From assembly GCA_965284435.1 (NCBI GenBank), contig OZ260083.1, forward strand, positions 2,418,001-2,482,000: a DNA stretch of 64,000 nucleotides, in the 5' to 3' direction. Positions 46,301-54,098 of the stretch are shown one piece after another. The notes under the pieces were generated by a model, which saw only the letters and a program-made list of their open reading frames with translations, did no database searches and had not been told where the DNA came from. This stretch comes from CAIYZT01 sp947461435 (GTDB lineage: Bacteria > Pseudomonadota > Alphaproteobacteria > Rhodobacterales > Rhodobacteraceae). The translations under genes and the position numbers were made by a program. Positions within the stretch are counted from its first letter, which is position 1. Each line of letters begins with the position of its first letter.

Positions 46301-46305
46301 CTCAT
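43297..46305 (-). CDS. soxA: Sarcosine oxidase subunit alpha
   Basis: Large subunit (1002 residues) of the enzyme converting sarcosine, tetrahydrofolate and O2 to glycine, methylene-THF and H2O2. Layout: N-terminal SoxA-type ferredoxin-like segment (FNGRRLQGYVGDTLASALMA), NAD-binding domain (IAGGGVAGLQAALIAA near residue 172), and a C-terminal GcvT-like folate-binding region (TTGGAERIHGWMEDWLQ onwards). The start at 46305 overlaps the soxD stop by 4 bp (ATGA); the longer frame upstream is antisense or out of context. Confidence 0.93.
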   Translation of the reverse strand: MSTRLAKGGRLIDRSAAVEFTFNGRRLQGYVGDTLASALMANDQMLVGRSFKYHRPRGLVASGAEEPNALVNLGTGARLEPNARATTTEVFDGLSASSQNHWPSLEFDVGVINNAIARFLPAGFYYKTFIHPRAAWKHVFEPFIRQSAGLGKAPKEGDADSYEHAYAFCDILIAGGGVAGLQAALIAASSGARVIVLEQNAHWGGRAPVDGDVIGGVPAADWISDTIAVLGQMDNVTLRARCMVAGSYDHGYVLADEKVADHTPGDGRPKHRLWRIRAGRIISATGALERPLAFAGNDIPGVMLASAVRDYVVNHGVSPGDRTVVVTNNDDGYRTAIALRSVGLEVPLIVDARAEVTGELPARARALGIRITAGRAIVKVKGGKRVTGVCIGLQAGEGAVLEEVVCDAVAMSGGWSPVVHLFSHCGGKLIWDETQAHFRPDAERAPTNQDGAAMVFAAGAANGALQGDLAMADAARVAGIVVQAAGRTSTAVAASAAPTPEAAMEPVWVMPQGAGPKLRMKMWLDFQNDVKVSDVQLAAREGYASVEHTKRYTTLGMATDQGKLSNINGLAVLAQALNDKIPNVGTTTFRPPYTPVPLGALAGESRGEIFQPLRRTPMHGWHEAAGAYLEPVGLWRRAYCYARGGESHSEAVHREILNTRANVGLLDASTLGKIIVKGPDAGRFLDMLYTNVMSTLPVGKCRYGLMCNEQGFLSDDGVVVRLSEDTWLCHTTTGGAERIHGWMEDWLQCEWWDWQVYTANVTEQYAQIAVAGPKARALLEALGGMDVSKDALPFMGFAEGTLAGLPVRVYRISFSGELSYEIAVPASHGLALWEKLVAAGADLGVMPYGTEAMHVMRAEKGFIMMGDETDGTVIPQDLNLGWAISKKKADYLGKRGQERVYLARADRFKLAGFETLDGSVIPDGAYIIAPGVNGNGQRNTQGRVTSTYFSPTLSKGIAMGLITGGLDRLGDVVEFNTIAGGTVAAKVVDPVFYDKEGEKQNV

Positions 46306-46625
46306 TTCAGGCCCTTCCAGTCCGGCCGCTTGGCCTTGATTTTCGCGATAATCTCCGCAGGCGGCGCACTCAACTGCGCCGGATAGGTGCCAAACACCTC
46401 CAGCGTGGCAGTGCAGCGCGCGGCCAGAAACCACTTGCCGCAGCCATAGGCATGCCGCCAACGCTCAAAATGCACGCCCTTGGGGTTTTTGCGCGCAAAC
46501 ATGTAGGCCTCGAACTCCTCGTCGGTCGATCCGGGGCCATACCGTTTCAGATGCGCCTCGTATCCGGGCGCAAGCTCGGTCTCTTCGGCTTTGACACCGC
46601 AATAAGGGCATTCAAGAATAAGCAT
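46302..46625 (-). CDS. soxD: Sarcosine oxidase subunit delta
   Basis: Zinc-binding subunit of 107 residues. A CPYCG knuckle near the N-terminus and a second site with YGCGKWF provide the metal ligands. It lies 63 bp after soxB and overlaps soxA by 4 bp. Confidence 0.93.
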   Translation of the reverse strand: MLILECPYCGVKAEETELAPGYEAHLKRYGPGSTDEEFEAYMFARKNPKGVHFERWRHAYGCGKWFLAARCTATLEVFGTYPAQLSAPPAEIIAKIKAKRPDWKGLK

Positions 46626-46688
46626 GATAGGACCTCAGCCAGACAGAAATTCCAGACATGATGCGCAGCGATTGATCAGAACGGCCCC

Positions 46689-47936
46689 TCAATGCGCCAC
46701 CCCCGCCGCCACCGACTCGTCGATGAACTGGCCCTCTTTGAACCGCCACATGTTGAACGCCTCGGCCAAGGGGCCCGGCTCTCCTTTGGCCATCAGTTCG
46801 GCCATGGCCCAGCCTGACCCGGGGATTGCCTTGAACCCACCCGTGCCCCAGCCGCAGTTGATGAAGCAGTTTCCAAGCGGGGTTTTAGAGATGAGGGGCG
46901 ATCTGTCGCCGGTCATGTCCACAATGCCGCCCCATTGCCGCAGCATCTTCAGGCGGCTGATCATCGGGAAGGTTTCGATCAGGGCGCGCAGCGTTTCTTC
47001 GATATGCTGGAAAGATCCGCGCTGCGTGTAATTGTTGAACCCATCCGTGCCGCCGCCAATCACCATCTCGCCCTTGTCGGACTGGCTCATGTATCCGTGC
47101 ACGGTATTGGCCATCACAACCACATCCATGCAGGGCTTGATCGGCTCGGAAACCAGCGCCTGCAAGGCCACCGCTTCGATGGGCAGGCGGAACCCGGCCA
47201 TCTCGGCCAACTGCCCCGAATGGCCCGCCACCACCATGCCCAGCTTCTTGGTCCCGATATATCCCTTTGTGGTTTCAATCCCCACAACCTTGCCACCCTC
47301 AGACCGGATGCCTTTGACTTCGCATTGCTGGATGATGTCCATCCCCATCGCGCTGCACGCCCGTGCATAGCCCCAAGCCACCGCATCATGACGCCCCGTG
47401 CCACCGCGCGGTTGATACAAGGCCCCCAGAACGGGATAGCGCGGCCCATCGATGTTCAAGATGGGCACCAATTCCTTGACACGCTGCGGCCCGATGTATT
47501 CGGTCTGCACGCCCTGCAGCAGGTTGGCATGAACCGTGCGCATATAGCCGCGCACTTCATGATGGGTCTGCGCCAGCATCAACAGGCCGCGCGGGCTGAA
47601 CATCACGTTATAGTTCAGATCCTGCGACAGATTTTCATACAGCTGCAACGCCTTGTCATAGATCGCCGCAGATGGATCTTGCAGATAGTTCGACCGGATG
47701 ATCGTTGTGTTGCGCCCGGTGTTGCCCCCGCCCAGCCATCCTTTTTCCACGATGGCGACGTTGCGCAATCCGTGATTCTTGCCAAGGTAATAGGCCGTGG
47801 CCAAACCATGCCCCCCCGCCCCGACGATGATCGCATCATATTCCGCCTTCGGCTCTGGCGATTTCCAGGCTTTTTCCCAGCCCATATGATAGTTCAGCGC
47901 CTCACGCGCGATGGCAAAGACGGAATAGCGCTTCAT
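46689..47936 (-). CDS. soxB: Sarcosine oxidase subunit beta
   Basis: Flavin subunit with covalent FMN and noncovalent FAD sites. The dinucleotide motif is VGAGGHGLATAYYLGK (residues about 38-53), and the FAD-covalent region contains GNTGRNTTIIRSNYL. Full length 415. It opens the soxBDAG operon, divergent from ccmI; a cluster of ATTGCG sites lies between them. Confidence 0.95.
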   Translation of the reverse strand: MKRYSVFAIAREALNYHMGWEKAWKSPEPKAEYDAIIVGAGGHGLATAYYLGKNHGLRNVAIVEKGWLGGGNTGRNTTIIRSNYLQDPSAAIYDKALQLYENLSQDLNYNVMFSPRGLLMLAQTHHEVRGYMRTVHANLLQGVQTEYIGPQRVKELVPILNIDGPRYPVLGALYQPRGGTGRHDAVAWGYARACSAMGMDIIQQCEVKGIRSEGGKVVGIETTKGYIGTKKLGMVVAGHSGQLAEMAGFRLPIEAVALQALVSEPIKPCMDVVVMANTVHGYMSQSDKGEMVIGGGTDGFNNYTQRGSFQHIEETLRALIETFPMISRLKMLRQWGGIVDMTGDRSPLISKTPLGNCFINCGWGTGGFKAIPGSGWAMAELMAKGEPGPLAEAFNMWRFKEGQFIDESVAAGVAH

Positions 47937-47999
47937 TGGGGGCCCCCGGGTATTGGTCTTGGCTCGTTTTGCTCTGGCGCGCAGGTTTAGGGCCTAAAG

Positions 48000-48049
48000 A
48001 TTGCGCCGCAATAGGGAAAATTGCGACAATCGTGACGCAATGCCGCAAT
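48000..48049. promoter_or_regulatory. Cluster of five ATTGCG hexamers upstream of soxB and ccmI
   Basis: Within 50 bp there are two forward copies of ATTGCG (48000-48005, 48020-48025) and three reverse copies (48007-48012, 48036-48041, 48044-48049). The first pair makes a perfect 13-bp palindrome ATTGCGCCGCAAT; the 48020-48041 pair forms an inverted repeat with a 10-bp spacer. The array is 64-113 bp upstream of the soxB start, a good location for an operator or activator site. It may instead or also serve ccmI, whose start is 84 bp away. Confidence 0.6.
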
Positions 48050-48132
48050 CGTGCGAACCTTGGCCCCTTTTTGTCGCGGCGCTTGCCATGTACAGCAGCA
48101 CAGGCGGGACGGTTCCCGGTCGGAGGCGACGT

Positions 48133-49347
48133 ATGTTCTTAGAGTTCTGGATCCCGGCCCTGGGCCTGTTGGTGGCCGTGGCCGTTGTCTTGCTGCGCGC
48201 CTTTCAGGTTCCCCCCGAAGATCAAGACCCCTCTGCCGCCGATCAGCGCGTCTACCGCGATCAGTTGAACGAGGTGGACCGCGACATTGCCAAAGGCAGT
48301 GTCTCGCCCGAAGAGGGCGAAAGACTGCGCGCCGAAGTCGCCCGCCGCTTGCTGGAAACCAACCGCACCCAGCAGGTGCAGCCTACCCAGACATCCTCTT
48401 CCGGCCCTGTTCCTTATGTTCTTACGCTGGCCCTTTTGGCCGCAGGGCTGGGCAGCTACTACTTCTATCTTGGCGCGCCGGGCTATCCCGACTTGCCCCT
48501 GTCCGAAAGGCTGGCCCGCGCGGCAGACTTCTACAACACCCGCCCCTCCCAAGATCAGGCCGAGGCGGCCATCGGCCCCCAAGGCACCCTTCCCACAGAT
48601 CCCGCCGAACTGGCCCTGTTGACCCAACTGCGCACCGCCGTCGCCTCGCGCCCAAGTGATCTTGAAGGTCATCAGCTTTTGGCAAAGACCGAGGCGGGCC
48701 TTGGCAATCTGTCCGGCGCGCGCGCCGCCTATCAGCAGGTGGTTGCCCTTCTGGGCGACAAGGCCACCGCCGAAGATCACGCCCAATTGGCCGAGGTGAT
48801 GATCGCCGCCGCAGGGGGCCAAGTCACCCCTCAGGCCGAGGCAGAGCTTGTCGCCACCCTGAACGCGGATCCGCGCAACGGCGTGGCACGGTACTACTCC
48901 GGGCTGATGCTGGCGCAGGTCGGGCGGCCCGACAAGGCCTTTGCCCTGTGGCGTCCCTTGCTTGAAGAAAGCGGCCCAGACGCGCCGTGGTACACAGCCA
49001 TTCGCGATCAGATCGAAGATCTGGCAGCGGCGGCAGGTGTCAATTACACCCTTCCCGCCGCCGAAGGCGATGGCGCAAAAGGGCCGGATGCCGCCGCAGT
49101 GCAGGCCGCAGGCGAGATGACGGCGCAGGAACGGCAAGACATGATCAAAGGCATGGTCGGCGGCTTGGAACAGCGCCTTTTGGCCGACGGCGGCACGCCC
49201 GAAGACTGGGCAAAGCTCGTCACATCCTTGGGGGTTTTGGGCGAAACAGACCGCGCCAAGACCGCGCTCGAGGCTGGGCGCAAGGCCTTGGCCGGCGATG
49301 AGGCCGCCCTTGCCATTCTGAATGCCGCCGCAGGCCCTGCCCCATGA
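48133..49347 (+). CDS. ccmI: c-type cytochrome biogenesis protein CcmI
   Basis: Membrane-anchored chaperone for apocytochrome c. Two helices at about residues 4-22 and 100-118 flank a loop with EVDRDIAKGSVSPEEGERLRAEVARRL, followed by a TPR domain (about 160-330). The ATG at 48133 has GGAGG upstream; the earlier ATG at 48040 is in poor context. It is divergent from soxB and 4-bp overlaps ruvX, far from the other ccm genes. Confidence 0.9.
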   Translation: MFLEFWIPALGLLVAVAVVLLRAFQVPPEDQDPSAADQRVYRDQLNEVDRDIAKGSVSPEEGERLRAEVARRLLETNRTQQVQPTQTSSSGPVPYVLTLALLAAGLGSYYFYLGAPGYPDLPLSERLARAADFYNTRPSQDQAEAAIGPQGTLPTDPAELALLTQLRTAVASRPSDLEGHQLLAKTEAGLGNLSGARAAYQQVVALLGDKATAEDHAQLAEVMIAAAGGQVTPQAEAELVATLNADPRNGVARYYSGLMLAQVGRPDKAFALWRPLLEESGPDAPWYTAIRDQIEDLAAAAGVNYTLPAAEGDGAKGPDAAAVQAAGEMTAQERQDMIKGMVGGLEQRLLADGGTPEDWAKLVTSLGVLGETDRAKTALEAGRKALAGDEAALAILNAAAGPAP

Positions 49348-49820
49348 TCTGCGACGACATTCAGGGCTTTCATGCGGCCCTTCCCCCCTTCAAGGCCATA
49401 GCCGGGCTGGATCTGGGGGAAAAGACCATCGGCGTAGCCATCTCTGATCTGCGCCGCTCGATCGCGACACCCATCGACATCATCCGGCGCGTCAAATTCA
49501 CCGAAGATGCCACCAAACTGATGGCGCTGCTGACCGCGCGCAACGTGGCCGGTATACTCTTCGGTCTGCCGCTCAACATGGACGGCTCCGAAGGGCCGCG
49601 CGTGCAATCGACCCGCGCCTTCGCCCGCAATCTGACGCGCCTGACCGACCTTCCGATCTTCTACTGGGATGAACGTTTGTCCACCGTCGCCGCGACCCGC
49701 GCCCTGCTCGAGGCGGATGCATCACGAAAACGTCGCAAAGAGGTCATTGATCAAGTGGCCGCGGGTTATATCTTACAAGGAGCGCTGGATCGTCTGGCGC
49801 ATCTTGGAGAGACACCTTGA
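49344..49820 (+). CDS. yqgF: Putative pre-16S rRNA nuclease/Holliday junction resolvase-like protein (YqgF/RuvX)
   Basis: RNase H-like protein of 158 residues. The AGLDLGEKTIGVAISD and VTRxGLP-like (GILFGLPLNMDGSEGPRVQ) motifs, plus YWDERLSTVAA, match the family, which in E. coli matures the 5' end of 16S rRNA. The ATG overlaps the ccmI stop by 4 nt. It is followed by a 4-nt overlapping DUF1289 gene. Confidence 0.9.
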   Translation: MICDDIQGFHAALPPFKAIAGLDLGEKTIGVAISDLRRSIATPIDIIRRVKFTEDATKLMALLTARNVAGILFGLPLNMDGSEGPRVQSTRAFARNLTRLTDLPIFYWDERLSTVAATRALLEADASRKRRKEVIDQVAAGYILQGALDRLAHLGETP

Positions 49821-50050
49821 CCGACGAGATCTGGAAGCGGGAAGAAATCGAAAGCCCCTGCGTCAAGCTCTGTGTGATTCACCCGGAAAGTCGCACCTGT
49901 GTCGGCTGTTTTCGCACCATCGATGAAATCAGCGCTTGGTCGCGCCTGTCGGGCGATGAACGCCGCGCGGTCATGGCCGCGCTTCCCACCCGCGCCGGCC
50001 AGTTGACCAAACGGCGCGGCGGCCGCCAGTCCCGCCTTCAAGGCAGTTAA
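49817..50050 (+). CDS. DUF1289 domain protein (77 aa)
   Basis: Small cysteine-rich protein. The motif C-x3-C-x8-C-x2-C (SPCVKLCVIHPESRTCVGC) typifies DUF1289, which may bind a metal. The TTG start at 49817 follows GGAGAG. The frame overlaps ruvX by 4 bp, and its end overlaps the oxygenase gene by 4 bp. Confidence 0.8.
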   Translation: MTDEIWKREEIESPCVKLCVIHPESRTCVGCFRTIDEISAWSRLSGDERRAVMAALPTRAGQLTKRRGGRQSRLQGS

Positions 50051-50796
50051 GGCGCGCCCAGCCAGTCGCGAACGCTTGGCATAACGGGGCGGAAATAGGC
50101 GATGATACGGCCCTCTGGCGGGGCCGTTGCGCCCGCCGACCAAGGCGCAACCCCGTGCAGCAGCAATCGGTGAAGCAGCAGCGCCTCGCCCGGGGCGGCA
50201 TCAATCTCCACCCGGGCGCAGGTCTCGAACACCCGCTTGCGGGCGGCGCCGTAGGCGTCGGTCACGTCAACCTCGCCCCACAGCGGCGCCGGGTGGCCCG
50301 CCAAGACCTCGGCCAGCGCGGCACGCATGATCTCGTGGCTGCCCTCCCACACCACCAACGGAGAGGCCCCCGCGCTGCACCGGTTCAAGGGCAGGCCCAA
50401 AATCCAGCCATGCGGCTCTTTGATCATGCGCCGCCGATCTGGCCCCACGGGCAGCAGCCCGTCCAGATGCGCGCCGTCCCGGTTCCGCCGAAAGGCCAGC
50501 GCAGCGGCGGTTTCTTCGGCAGAGGGCATTGGGTACCCCGGAAAGATCGTTGACAGCTGCGCGCAGTGCAAAGGTTCGGGCGCAAGACCCAAAACATCCC
50601 AGGCAAGCGGCACCTGCGCGATGCCGCCATCGGGCGCATTGGGCAACAGATCCAGTCCCACAGCCCAGGTTCCCCCGCAGCGCAGCGCCTGATCGGTATT
50701 TACCAGCGCGCTCACGGCCAAAGGATGCGCCGCTTGCGCCCAAGCGGCAAGTTCCGGATGTGGCCCAATGCGGTTCCATCCCTTGACGCCTAACAT
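50047..50796 (-). CDS. Putative Fe(II)/2OG oxygenase-like protein (phytanoyl-CoA dioxygenase-like)
   Basis: Soluble protein of 249 residues. LLLHRLLLHGVAPWSAGATAP and GRIIAYFRPVMPSVRDW near the C-terminus resemble the last iron His and the arginine strand of phytanoyl-CoA dioxygenase-type enzymes; a first H-x-D/E (LDGLLPVG or SHEIMRA region) is not clear. The assignment is tentative. The ATG at 50796 is preceded by GGAGGGCAGG. An inverted repeat lies just upstream (50819-50833). No pathway context is seen. Confidence 0.5.
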   Translation of the reverse strand: MLGVKGWNRIGPHPELAAWAQAAHPLAVSALVNTDQALRCGGTWAVGLDLLPNAPDGGIAQVPLAWDVLGLAPEPLHCAQLSTIFPGYPMPSAEETAAALAFRRNRDGAHLDGLLPVGPDRRRMIKEPHGWILGLPLNRCSAGASPLVVWEGSHEIMRAALAEVLAGHPAPLWGEVDVTDAYGAARKRVFETCARVEIDAAPGEALLLHRLLLHGVAPWSAGATAPPEGRIIAYFRPVMPSVRDWLGAP

Positions 50797-50955
50797 CCTG
50801 CCCTCCAAAATCCTGTCCCCTTGCCCGGCAAGGACAGCCCGCCTCTTCGGTGTGATACCGCGCAGGCACAAGTATCGAAAAGACAGCACAGATCCGGCAT
50901 CATATCCTCGGCAATCCAAGACGCGCCGCCTTGGTGCCGGAACTGCCGCCCAAGG

Positions 50956-50973
50956 GCAAGGGCGCGCCCTTGC
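50956..50973. promoter_or_regulatory. 18-bp perfect palindrome upstream of the Bcr/CflA transporter
   Basis: GCAAGGGCGCGCCCTTGC is a perfect 18-bp palindrome, 55 bp before the transporter ATG at 51028 and between two divergent genes. It could be an operator for a dimeric regulator; none is next to it. The sequence then turns AT-rich (around 50982-50995), where a promoter -10 region may be. Confidence 0.4.
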
Positions 50974-51027
50974 GCCCGCCCGCTAAAATAGTTAGCATGA
51001 TAGGCAACCAATCCGGAAGGGCCCCGC

Positions 51028-52251
51028 ATGGCAACCTCCTTGATGAAACCGGCCCTCGTGCTGGGCCTTTTGTCCATGATCGGCCCCTTCGCCATGGACA
51101 TGTACCTTCCGGCCATGCCCGGAATCGCCGCCGATCTGGGCACCAGCGCGCAGGCCATGCAGGGCACAATCACCGTCTATCTGGCCGCGTTTGGACTCGC
51201 CCAGATGGTTTATGGCCCTTGGGCCGATCAATCGGGCCGCAAACCGCCGCTCTACGTGGCGCTGGCGATTTTTGCCTTGGGCTCGGGGATCTGCATTGCA
51301 GCCCAAAGCGTTGAAACCTTGACCCTCGGGCGTTTCGTTCAGGGCCTCGGCGGCGCGGCCGTTATGGTGATCCCCCGCGCCATCATCCGCGACATGTCGA
51401 CCGGGGACGAGGCGACGCGTCTGATGGCCTTGATCATGCTGGTGTTTTCCGTCTCGCCCATGCTGGCCCCCCTGACCGGATCGGCGCTGATGGCCATCGC
51501 TGGCTGGCGATCCGTCTTTGTCGCCTTGCTGCTGACGACCTTGATGAGCCTGACCTTGCTTCACTTCGCCCAAGCCGAAACCCTCCCCCCCCAGCATCGC
51601 CAAAAAGCCTCGCTCGGTCAGTTTTACAAAGGGGCAAAGGTCTTGCTGCGCGATCGGGGCTTTATCACCCTGACCCTTTTGGGCACGGCCGGCATGTCCA
51701 GCTTCTTTGTGTTTCTGGCGGCGGCCCCCTTTGTCTATGTTCAAAGCTTTGGTCTGACCCCCACCCAATTTTCGCTTGCCTTTGCGGTCAATGCGGTGGC
51801 CTTCATCGGCGCGGGCCAATTGGCGGGGCCTTTGGGTGCCCGGTTCGGGGCCATGGCCGTGATGCGCGGCGCGGCCGTGCTTTTTGCCTTGGCCGCCTCT
51901 GTGCTGTTTGCCTTGACCTTGGGCAATCTGGCCGGCCTTTGGGGGCTGATCGGGCTGCTGGCCTTGGGCAACATGGGCCTTGGCCTGATCATCCCCACCT
52001 CGATGGTCATGGCACTTGACGATCACGGAGAGATTGCCGGTCTCGCCTCTTCCCTCGGCGGCACGTTCCAGATGATCTTTGGCGGCGCCCTTGTGGCGCT
52101 GGTCGGCCCTTGGCTGGACGGCAGCCCCGCCCCCATGGTCGGCATGATCGCGCTGTGTGCCTGGGCCGGTCTGGCCTTGGCCTTCGCCGCCCCCAAACGT
52201 CAGGCCGCCGCCGCCGCCGCGCGTGACACCTCGGCCAGCGCCGCATCGTAA
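51028..52251 (+). CDS. Bcr/CflA-family MFS drug efflux transporter
   Basis: Major facilitator with 12 hydrophobic segments. The N-terminus SMIGPFAMDMYLPAMPGIAADLG, with the conserved acidic residue in helix 1, and the loop GPWADQSGRKPPLYVAL, are diagnostic of the Bcr/CflA group (drug:H+ antiporters). The substrate is unknown. A palindrome lies 55 bp upstream. It ends inside the 3' end of dusA, overlapping by 52 bp. Confidence 0.88.
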   Translation: MATSLMKPALVLGLLSMIGPFAMDMYLPAMPGIAADLGTSAQAMQGTITVYLAAFGLAQMVYGPWADQSGRKPPLYVALAIFALGSGICIAAQSVETLTLGRFVQGLGGAAVMVIPRAIIRDMSTGDEATRLMALIMLVFSVSPMLAPLTGSALMAIAGWRSVFVALLLTTLMSLTLLHFAQAETLPPQHRQKASLGQFYKGAKVLLRDRGFITLTLLGTAGMSSFFVFLAAAPFVYVQSFGLTPTQFSLAFAVNAVAFIGAGQLAGPLGARFGAMAVMRGAAVLFALAASVLFALTLGNLAGLWGLIGLLALGNMGLGLIIPTSMVMALDDHGEIAGLASSLGGTFQMIFGGALVALVGPWLDGSPAPMVGMIALCAWAGLALAFAAPKRQAAAAAARDTSASAAS

Positions 52252-53201
52252 ATTTCCAGCCCAAGGCCGGGCCGATTGGTGCCTTCTGACAGCCTGCGCC
52301 GCCACATCCGCGCCCCGGCCCGCCCGGCAAACAAGCCCAGCATATGGCGGGTGATCTGGTGCATCCGCCCCCCCTCGGCCAGATGGGCCGCGATATAGGG
52401 CCGCATCAGATCGGCAACCTCAAAGACCGAAGGGGCATGATCATCCCCCCACAAGGCATCGGCCCCGATCAGCACCGCCGCCGGATCATGATAGGCCACC
52501 CGCCCGATCATCACCCCGTCCACCCCTTGGGCGATCAATTCCCGGGCCTGCGCCAAGGTGCCGATCCCGCCATTCAGGCAAATCGTCAACTCTGGAAACC
52601 GCGCCTTCATGCGAAGCACAAGGTCATGATCCAAAGGCGGAATCTCGCGGTTTTCCTTGGGGCTCAGCCCTTTCAACCAGGCCTTGCGGGCATGGATCAC
52701 CACATGGCGCACCCCCACCTGCGCAAGGTGCTCGATGAAAACCGGCAGCACCACCTCCGGATCTTGATTATCCACCCCGATCCGGCATTTCACTGTCACC
52801 GGCACATCGGTTTCGGCCTGCATGGCCGCCACGCATTGCGCCACCAAGGCCGGACGCTCCATCAACACCGCCCCGAAACACCCCGACTGCACCCGGTCCG
52901 ACGGGCAGCCACAGTTCAAATTGATCTCGTCATAGCCCCAATCGCGCGCAATCGCGGTCGCGGCCGCCAGATCGCGCGGGTCCGATCCGCCCAACTGCAA
53001 GGCCACCGGATGCTCCACCGCCGAGAACCCCAAAAGCCGTTCCTTCGGCCCATGCAGCACTGCGGCCGAAGTCACCATTTCACTGTACAGCATCGCATGA
53101 CGCGTCATCATGCGGTGAAACACCCGGCAATGCCGATCCGTCCAGTCCATCATCGGGGCAACGGACAGGCGGTGGGCCAGGGCAGCATTGGCGCGGGGCA
53201 T
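52200..53201 (-). CDS. dusA: tRNA-dihydrouridine synthase DusA
   Basis: FMN enzyme reducing uridines in the tRNA D-loop. SVAPMMDWTDRHCRVFHR at the N-terminus, NLNCGCPSDRVQSGCFGAVLM (catalytic Cys) and HARKAWLKGLSPKENR identify the DusA branch. The ATG at 53201 is chosen; a TTG at 53216 adds five residues and neither has a strong ribosome site. Confidence 0.9.
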   Translation of the reverse strand: MPRANAALAHRLSVAPMMDWTDRHCRVFHRMMTRHAMLYSEMVTSAAVLHGPKERLLGFSAVEHPVALQLGGSDPRDLAAATAIARDWGYDEINLNCGCPSDRVQSGCFGAVLMERPALVAQCVAAMQAETDVPVTVKCRIGVDNQDPEVVLPVFIEHLAQVGVRHVVIHARKAWLKGLSPKENREIPPLDHDLVLRMKARFPELTICLNGGIGTLAQARELIAQGVDGVMIGRVAYHDPAAVLIGADALWGDDHAPSVFEVADLMRPYIAAHLAEGGRMHQITRHMLGLFAGRAGARMWRRRLSEGTNRPGLGLEIYDAALAEVSRAAAAAA

Positions 53202-53387
53202 GGGGTTTTGGGGCAAGGCTCTGGCATCTGATCGGGAAAGGCAGCCGCCGTCCTACCCGCTTTGCGCGCGAACTTCCAGCAACTCTGTGCAATCGGGCAT
53301 GGTTTTGCCCCTGTCCGTTGGCCAAAAACTCTTTTAGAACCCCCTCATGCCTGCCCGTTGTCCCTTTGCGCCGTCTGGATCTGGCCG

Positions 53388-54089
53388 ATGCCTCGCCCTC
53401 TTTGCCTGACTGCCGCCCATCTGGCGCAGATCCCGCCCTATCTGGGCCCGCCGCAGCCCTTCGAATTGGCGGGAGAGGTGTCAACCGACGAAGATCTTGG
53501 CCACCTGCTCGACGATCTTTTGGCCAAAGGACCCCGGGATGTCTGGATTTTCGCCTATGGCTCGCTGATCTGGAACCCCGAGTTTCCGCCCGCCGAAGAC
53601 CGCATTGCCCACCTGCATGGATGGCACCGCAAATTCTGCCTCGGGCCCATCACCATCTTTCGCGGTTGCCCGGATCGGCCGGGGCTGATGTTGGCGCTTG
53701 ATCGCGGCGGTTCATGCCGCGGCGTCGCCTACAAGGTACAGCCCAGCCGGGTCCGGCAAGATCTCATCGCCCTTTTGCGGCGCGAAATGCCCCTGCGTCC
53801 GGCCGCCTATGCCCCGCGCTGGTCAAAGGTTCAAACCGATGACGGCCCGGTGACCGCGCTTTTGTTTCCCATTGACCGCCGGGCAGCAGCCTATGCCCGC
53901 GGGGCCTGCGAAGATCAGGTGATCACCAGCCTGTCCACCGCGGCAGGTGATCGCGGCACCATGGCCGAATATCTGCTGAACACCGTGTCCCATCTGCAAA
54001 AGCGCGGGATCCACGACCGTTATCTGTGGCGCCTGCAATCGCGTGTTGCCCAGAAAATCATGGCGAATGCCCAAACCCCGACCCTGTGA
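53388..54089 (+). CDS. ChaC-like gamma-glutamylcyclotransferase
   Basis: ChaC-type enzyme that cleaves gamma-glutamyl bonds of glutathione. YGSLIWNPEF with the conserved glycine loop, and KFCLGPITIFRGCPDRPGL, match; a later RxAAAYARGACEDQVI-type segment continues the fold. Start ATG at 53388, 233 residues. It is 9 bp upstream of the MFS gene. Confidence 0.85.
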   Translation: MPRPLCLTAAHLAQIPPYLGPPQPFELAGEVSTDEDLGHLLDDLLAKGPRDVWIFAYGSLIWNPEFPPAEDRIAHLHGWHRKFCLGPITIFRGCPDRPGLMLALDRGGSCRGVAYKVQPSRVRQDLIALLRREMPLRPAAYAPRWSKVQTDDGPVTALLFPIDRRAAAYARGACEDQVITSLSTAAGDRGTMAEYLLNTVSHLQKRGIHDRYLWRLQSRVAQKIMANAQTPTL

Positions 54090-54098
54090 AAGCCCCCA

